In this document: piece by piece, positions 7,920-11,808 of the stretch
Layout of the letters: each line of letters begins with the position of its first letter
Position numbering within the stretch: the stretch's first letter is position 1
Assembly (NCBI GenBank): GCA_016278435.1
Contig: JADQBU010000257.1
Coordinates: forward strand, 1 to 11,808
DNA length: 11,808 nucleotides
From: Halanaerobiales bacterium
GTDB taxonomy: Bacteria > Bacillota > Halanaerobiia > Halanaerobiales > JADQBU01
Direction: 5' to 3'
Notes under the pieces: generated by a model
The model's database searches: none
Seen by the model: the letters and a program-made list of their open reading frames with translations, nothing else
What the model was told of the DNA's origin: nothing
Translations under genes and position numbers: made by a program

Positions 7920-7935
7920 TGTTTCCCGTGAAACA
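7920..7935. other. parS-like ParB-binding site
   Basis: TGTTTCCCGTGAAACA matches the chromosomal parS sequence TGTTTCACGTGAAACA at 15 of 16 bases; the only change is A to C at position 7. The outer 6-bp arms TGTTTC and GAAACA are intact and perfectly complementary. The site lies 24 bases upstream of the GT9 start, in the operon leader. ParB (Spo0J) loads onto such sites near the replication origin in most Firmicutes. Binding in this organism is not shown. Confidence 0.6.
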
Positions 7936-7982
7936 TTTTCCCTTCATATTCACCCGGCATTTATATATCATATTTACTCAAT

Positions 7983-8011
7983 ATTATACCCAGTGTTCCG
8001 AACATTATAAG
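7983..8011 (-). promoter_or_regulatory. Possible promoter of the envelope glycosyltransferase operon with an operator-like repeat
   Basis: On the minus strand a perfect TATAAT (7988 to 7983) lies 17 bases from CTTATA (8011 to 8006), a weak -35 element matching the consensus at three of six positions. The spacer contains an inverted repeat, TGTTC-C-GAACA (7994-8004). It lies between the terminator of the upstream gene and the GT9 start, the right place for the operon promoter. The weak -35 keeps confidence modest. Confidence 0.4.
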
Positions 8012-8032
8012 AGGTAATTTATCTGTTAAAGG

Positions 8033-8068
8033 AAAAAACCGGTATTATTTCAATTGAAATAAAACCGG
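8033..8068 (-). terminator. Rho-independent terminator of the BsuPI-domain gene
   Basis: On the minus strand a 9-bp perfect palindrome (8045-8062; TTATTTCAA against TTGAAATAA) is extended by CCGGT/ACCGG with one A-A mismatch, and is followed directly by six T residues (8038 to 8033). It lies 71 bases beyond the stop of the exported-protein gene and ends that transcript. The T tract exists on this strand only, which sets the orientation. Confidence 0.85.
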
Positions 8069-8139
8069 ATTGTATTTAATAATTTAGCTTATTCTGGCAG
8101 AGCCATTAATATTCTATCATTTTCAATTATGATTTGCAA

Positions 8140-8847
8140 CTAATATATTTCTATTTCAATTTCATTTAATTTGAGTGGATTCTCGGTTGCTATCTCTCCG
8201 GTTAAAATATATTTGCCAGGTTCAAGATCGGGATTTAAAGGTATCTCAACTGTATAATCCAACTTCTCTCCCGGACCCAGGTCTCTCTTGATCAGAGCCA
8301 TGGTAAAATATTTTCCTTGCGACCAGCGCCAGACTTCCTGCCCATCCCTGAACAGATATAGATCATAAATCTGCCCTGAAGCATATTTCAGAGCAACCTC
8401 ATTTTCAGAGATATTTACTATCTTGATATAAGCTGTAATCGACTCACCTGGATGGGCCTTCTGAGGTTTAACCTTCAATTCAGTTAATAATTCAGGCATT
8501 TCCTCTTCCCCCTGATTTAACTTTCTAACTAAAATACCAGCCAGTTCAGGTTCTATATATGTCCTGTCACCAATAATTACAGGTGCTGCCGGTAGATTAT
8601 AGCCTTCGAATTGCAAACTACCGGGCTGTAATTCAACCTTCTGTCCCTGATTGAAGATATACACAGTCTTTTCCACCGGAGAATAATCAAATTTCCAACC
8701 GAAATCTTCTCCCAACCCGCGTAAATTCAAGAGTTGATTATCATCAGATGTTGTAAAATCTATATTGAGATTAGTTACCGCATTTACCGGAGTAGCCAGG
8801 GAAGTTAAGAATATTATCCCTATCATTAAGATCAGTATTCGCTTCAA
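8140..8847 (-). CDS. Exported protein with copper-amine-oxidase-N-like and BsuPI domains
   Basis: This is a 235-residue secreted protein. A signal peptide (about 1-23: KR, hydrophobic run, then VNA) precedes a small domain at about 25-110 resembling the copper amine oxidase N-terminal fold that many Firmicutes use in surface proteins (LLNLRGLGEDFGWKFDY, YIFNQGQ, RTYIEPE). Residues 120-222 look like a BsuPI domain, the fold of the Bacillus intracellular proteinase inhibitor (YDLYLFRDGQEVWRWSQGKYF, LGPGEK, PGKYILTGEI). The start is TTG at 8847, with GGAGG 8 bases upstream. It stands alone, with its own terminator and a divergent neighbour. Protease inhibition or an envelope structural role are both possible; its function is not known. 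Confidence 0.82.
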   Translation of the reverse strand: MKRILILMIGIIFLTSLATPVNAVTNLNIDFTTSDDNQLLNLRGLGEDFGWKFDYSPVEKTVYIFNQGQKVELQPGSLQFEGYNLPAAPVIIGDRTYIEPELAGILVRKLNQGEEEMPELLTELKVKPQKAHPGESITAYIKIVNISENEVALKYASGQIYDLYLFRDGQEVWRWSQGKYFTMALIKRDLGPGEKLDYTVEIPLNPDLEPGKYILTGEIATENPLKLNEIEIEIY

Positions 8848-8963
8848 CTTTTTTTCCTCCCCTTATATTCTATAAATATTAGTATATAATTAAATCATCT
8901 ATAATAGTTATTCCCTTTATCTCTTCTTTTTCCTGCTAACATTTTATGCCATAATTCGCAAAC

Positions 8964-8992
8964 TTGTACCTTATCCTTCTCTATTATATAAT
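8964..8992 (+). promoter_or_regulatory. Sigma-A-type promoter of the radical SAM gene
   Basis: TTGTAC (8964-8969) and a perfect TATAAT (8987-8992) are separated by 17 bases. The -10 lies 29 bases before the ATG, and AAGGAG at 9008-9013 provides a ribosome binding site 8 bases from it. The spacing is ideal even though only the first half of the -35 is consensus. This leaves a very short leader with no room for a riboswitch. Confidence 0.7.
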
Positions 8993-9021
8993 TATATCAC
9001 AACAAACAAGGAGAATAAAAG

Positions 9022-10707
9022 ATGGATAATAGTAAAATAAAAACCCTGTTGATAGACGGTTATCTGGATGAACCATCCTGCCTGGGAGTACCCCCTTATA
9101 TTTCTCCCCATATCAGATATACTTACGGGGCCCTGCTGACAGCAGGATTAAATCCGGAAAAAATTACATATAGAACGATCGACCAACTGCGTGATGACCA
9201 TAGTTATCCTGGAGACAAGAAAAATTCAGAAGATAATTCCAGGGGGAATCAGTTTAACTATGAATGGATGGAAGGTTTTGACCTCGTAATCATTATCGCC
9301 GGCACCACTGTCCCCGGCCACTACCTTGGCGGAAAACCTATCTCTCTGGCCGAGTTAAAGCGACTGGGTGAAAAACTCTTCTACCCCCAGAAGGTGCTGG
9401 GAGGACCGATTACCCTTGTTAAAAGGGATATCAACGGCTTTGACCATATTTGCAGTGAGCTGGCTGCCCTCGACCTCTATCAGATTATGAGTAAAGAGGA
9501 GATTAATACCAGCCCAGAAAACCTGGCTAGATTCATCGGAGAATGGGCCAGGGCTGGAGCCGAACTGACCAGGCTGCACCCCGGTTATCCCAACCTGGTC
9601 TGTGAGATTGAGACTTTTCGCGGCTGCCCGCGCTCTAATCACTGTGCCTTCTGTAGCGAAAGATTAAAAAAAATAACATATACCCGTACCCCGGAACAGG
9701 TAATAGAAGAGGTCAGAGCCCTGGCTACAGCCGGTAACCATTATTACCGTCTGGGCTGTCAGACCGATCTTCTCTCTTACCAGGCTTCCTGCAGAAAATC
9801 AGGAGAACTGATTCCCAGCCCTGAAGCCCTGAAAAGGCTGTACAGTGGGATAAGAGAAGCCGACCCTGATCTGAAGGTGCTACATCTTGATAATATAAAT
9901 CCAGCCGGTATTGTCCGTTATGAGCCTGAATCCAGACAGATACTGGAGACTATTACCCGTTATAATACCCCAGGTGATGTTGCCGCCTTTGGTCTGGAAT
10001 CCGCTGATCCGGTTGTACTCCGCAAGAATAATATTGAAACCGATGCAGAAGGTACCCTGCAGGCGGTCAGGATTCTGAATGAAATCGGCGGAAAACGGGA
10101 AAAAGGAGTACCCCTGTTATTACCCGGGCTCAATTTTCTCCACGGTTTACTGGGAGAAAGGGCGGAAACAATGTTCTATAATTATGAATTTCTCAAAAAA
10201 ATACTTGATCAGGGTCTGATGCTGAGGAGAATCAATATCAGGCAGGTAGTACGACTCGATAAATACCCGGTAGTTAATGTAGATCATGGAAAATTCATCT
10301 CATATAAGGAAAGGATAAATAAAGAGATAAACAAACCTATGCTGCAGCGGGTCTTCCCCACTGGCACTATTCTGGAGAATGTTTTAACCGAAACCCGGGA
10401 AGGTAAGATAAGCTACGGCCGGCAGCTGGGAAGCTATCCTATTCTGGTTGGAATTCCAGGCAGACTGGACCTGAACGAGTTTGTGACAGTCAGGGTTGTC
10501 GACCACGGTTACCGTTCGATCACAGCTCTTCCCTGGCCTTTTAAATTAAAAAATACCAGCCTGGAACAGCTGACTTCAATACCTGGAATCGGCGAAAAAA
10601 GGGCCCGCAGTATCTTCCTCAACCAACCGGATAGTCTGGCTGAGCTGAGAAAACTACTGGGACCCGGGTTTCCACTGGAGAAATGGCAGGACTGGTTTAT
10701 CTTCTAA
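9022..10707 (+). CDS. Radical SAM protein with C-terminal helix-hairpin-helix (COG1031-like)
   Basis: This 561-residue cytosolic iron-sulfur enzyme is of unknown reaction. Residues 1-195 form an N-terminal domain (IDGYLDEPSCLGVPPYISPH; IIAGTTVPGHYLGGKPIS) of the kind that precedes the radical SAM core in this family. The cluster cysteines are C202, C208 and C211, in GCPRSNHCAFC, spaced CX5CX2C rather than the usual CX3CX2C. FGLESADP (323-330) and RRINIRQV (402-409) lie in the barrel. Residues 445-505 (GTILENVLTE, YGRQLGSYPILVGIP) resemble a small OB/TRAM-like RNA-binding module. A helix-hairpin-helix follows at about 515-532 (SIPGIGEKRARSIF). This layout recalls tRNA-modifying enzymes, but no substrate is known. 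It is a single-gene unit and ends 8 bases from the convergent gene. Confidence 0.9.
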   Translation: MDNSKIKTLLIDGYLDEPSCLGVPPYISPHIRYTYGALLTAGLNPEKITYRTIDQLRDDHSYPGDKKNSEDNSRGNQFNYEWMEGFDLVIIIAGTTVPGHYLGGKPISLAELKRLGEKLFYPQKVLGGPITLVKRDINGFDHICSELAALDLYQIMSKEEINTSPENLARFIGEWARAGAELTRLHPGYPNLVCEIETFRGCPRSNHCAFCSERLKKITYTRTPEQVIEEVRALATAGNHYYRLGCQTDLLSYQASCRKSGELIPSPEALKRLYSGIREADPDLKVLHLDNINPAGIVRYEPESRQILETITRYNTPGDVAAFGLESADPVVLRKNNIETDAEGTLQAVRILNEIGGKREKGVPLLLPGLNFLHGLLGERAETMFYNYEFLKKILDQGLMLRRINIRQVVRLDKYPVVNVDHGKFISYKERINKEINKPMLQRVFPTGTILENVLTETREGKISYGRQLGSYPILVGIPGRLDLNEFVTVRVVDHGYRSITALPWPFKLKNTSLEQLTSIPGIGEKRARSIFLNQPDSLAELRKLLGPGFPLEKWQDWFIF

Positions 10708-10715
10708 TTAAATAT

Positions 10716-11759
10716 TTATTTTTCCCTGCCTTTACCTTTTCCATTATTGCCGTTATTCTCTTTATCCTTGTCTTTATATTTTCCCAATCCTTTACCATTA
10801 TTCTGCTCTTTAACAGTCTGGGCTGTTGCAGAAGTCGACATTTCATCGTCCTCAGATTCTGAAATACCCTTCTTTTCCTTCCTTGCTTGCTCACGAGCCT
10901 CTTTCCTGTAGGAGGCTGCCAGCTGTTTCAGCTCTGATACCTGGAGCTGTCCGCCTTCAGCAAGTATATATTGAATCTCATCAGTAAAATCAGCAGTATA
11001 GTCACCATTAACATCTTCTCTGGTCATTTTCCTCAATTCCAGAGCTGCCTGGAATGTCATCTGACTGGCGTTTTCAACCGTCTGCATGTTCTCAACCATT
11101 GTTCTTACTTCTTCCGGGTCAAATCCCGCTGCAACTGAGCTTCTTAAATTGTTTAAAGTAGTAAGAATTGCTCCTATTGGTATACTTTCTGAAACTGTTT
11201 CTGGCTCAGGAGCTGGCTCTGTGCCTGAATCCAATTCAGTTCCTGGATCGGTCTCAGAATCTGTCCCGGTATCAGTCCCATCTCCAGTGTCGCCAGTGTC
11301 TTCGGTCTCTCCTGTGCCTGGTTCAGAATCCGGGTTATCTGTCATATCTGAATCCGGATTTTCCGAACCGGTCTCATCTGTCACTGGAGCCAGATAGTTG
11401 TTTACCACATTTTTAATAACAGGTAGTGATAAATCTGCTTCAAAATCAGGAAGTGTCCTTTCCAGAGCCAGTCTGGTCACCTCATCCAGGTTTAACCCAT
11501 CAAGAAAGCCGGTTAATGTTTCTGGCTCCTCTACAGGTTCTTCTACCTCACCTTCTGCAGGAGCAGTAGTATTCCCTGTATCCCCGGAGTCTAAATTATC
11601 TCCTGTATCTCCAACTTGATCTGGGTCTGTGTTTTCTGCTGGCTGTTGGATTGTATCATCTCCTGTTTCTGGAGTAGTAGAATCCTGGGCCAGTACAGCC
11701 CCTCCTATGTACAGTAAAACAAGTGATATTAAAAGAATAGAAAGTAATTTCTTGATCAA
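10716..11759 (-). CDS. Secreted acidic low-complexity protein with a dockerin-like calcium loop
   Basis: I do not recognise a family for this 347-residue protein. A signal peptide (1-24, KK then a long hydrophobic run ending AVLA) is followed by an acidic Asp/Glu/Thr/Gly/Pro linker (25-82) and a short helical segment (83-126, LTGFLDGLNLDEVTRLALER). A second acidic linker (127-190) is rich in GDTGD, DTGTD and EPEPE units. A helical domain (191-297) contains DVNGDYTADFTD (249-260), which fits an EF-hand or dockerin calcium loop with ligands at positions 1, 3, 5, 7, 9 and 12. The C-terminus (about 318-347) is Lys/Gly/Asn-rich and strongly basic. The chosen start is TTG at 11759, with GAGGGGGG 6 bases upstream; the longer ATG at 11789 would place that site inside the gene. 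An extracellular, calcium-binding, wall- or polysaccharide-associated role is a guess. Confidence 0.75.
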   Translation of the reverse strand: MIKKLLSILLISLVLLYIGGAVLAQDSTTPETGDDTIQQPAENTDPDQVGDTGDNLDSGDTGNTTAPAEGEVEEPVEEPETLTGFLDGLNLDEVTRLALERTLPDFEADLSLPVIKNVVNNYLAPVTDETGSENPDSDMTDNPDSEPGTGETEDTGDTGDGTDTGTDSETDPGTELDSGTEPAPEPETVSESIPIGAILTTLNNLRSSVAAGFDPEEVRTMVENMQTVENASQMTFQAALELRKMTREDVNGDYTADFTDEIQYILAEGGQLQVSELKQLAASYRKEAREQARKEKKGISESEDDEMSTSATAQTVKEQNNGKGLGKYKDKDKENNGNNGKGKGREK

Positions 11760-11808
11760 AAAAATCCCCCCTCTACAAAAGTATTTCATTGGTCTATTTG
11801 TTGATTTG

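Noticed and set aside
7994..8004. LexA/DinR box
   Set aside because: The SOS box of Firmicutes is GAAC-N4-GTTC; here the halves are in the reverse order (GTTC-N-GAAC).
9355..9642. Minus-strand open frame within the radical SAM gene
   Set aside because: It is antisense to conserved family segments and has no independent signals.
10685..10730. GGCAGG...CCTGCC inverted repeat spanning the convergent gene ends, as a two-way terminator
   Set aside because: The arms are only 6 bp with a 34-base loop, and both lie in coding sequence; too weak to call.
11086..11619. Three plus-strand open frames rich in Ser, Pro and Val opposite the secreted protein
   Set aside because: They arise from the low-complexity linker DNA read backwards; there is no start context and the composition mirrors the real gene.
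4929..11760. TTTCTTGATCAAAA occurring twice (near 4929 and 11749) as a repeat element
   Set aside because: Both copies encode Leu-Ile-Lys-Lys in unrelated proteins; short and explained by coding.

Overview
The window looks like a piece of a low-GC, anaerobic, diderm Firmicute chromosome, with Halanaerobiales-type bacteria my best guess. This rests on AT-rich DNA, strong GGAGG-type ribosome binding sites, frequent TTG starts, a GT9 heptosyltransferase-family gene (typical of cells with an outer envelope glycolipid) and a COG1031-type radical SAM gene. The taxonomic call is inference from gene content; no marker gene is present.

Region 1 (1-4570, plus strand) is part of a peptide/nickel-family ABC importer operon: a family 5 substrate-binding protein, a C45 (acyl-CoA:6-APA acyltransferase-like) Ntn hydrolase, then the two permeases of the DppB and DppC families. 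The reading frame of the binding protein is broken: its signal peptide lies in another frame at 2-76. An 18-bp hairpin follows the binding-protein gene, and a second hairpin closes the operon. No ATPase gene is visible. Much of this block looks more AT-rich than the rest of the window. The likely logic is uptake of an amide-linked compound followed by cytosolic cleavage or acyl transfer.

Region 2 (4590-7895, minus strand) is a compact three-gene operon read from right to left: a GT9 glycosyltransferase, a GT4 glycosyltransferase and a UPF0104-type integral membrane protein. Together they suggest assembly of an envelope glycolipid or polysaccharide. Its leader carries a 16-bp sequence matching the ParB-binding parS consensus at 15 of 16 positions, plus a separate small inverted repeat in a possible promoter spacer.

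Region 3 (8033-8847, minus strand) is a single exported protein with a copper-amine-oxidase-N-like domain and a BsuPI domain, ending at a clear intrinsic terminator. Divergent from it, with a well-formed promoter, is a 561-residue radical SAM protein with a C-terminal helix-hairpin-helix (9022-10707, plus strand).

Region 4 (10716-11759, minus strand) is a secreted low-complexity acidic protein with one dockerin/EF-hand-like calcium loop and a lysine/glycine-rich tail, convergent with the radical SAM gene. There is no tRNA, rRNA, CRISPR array or insertion sequence, and no gene-free stretch longer than 300 bases.
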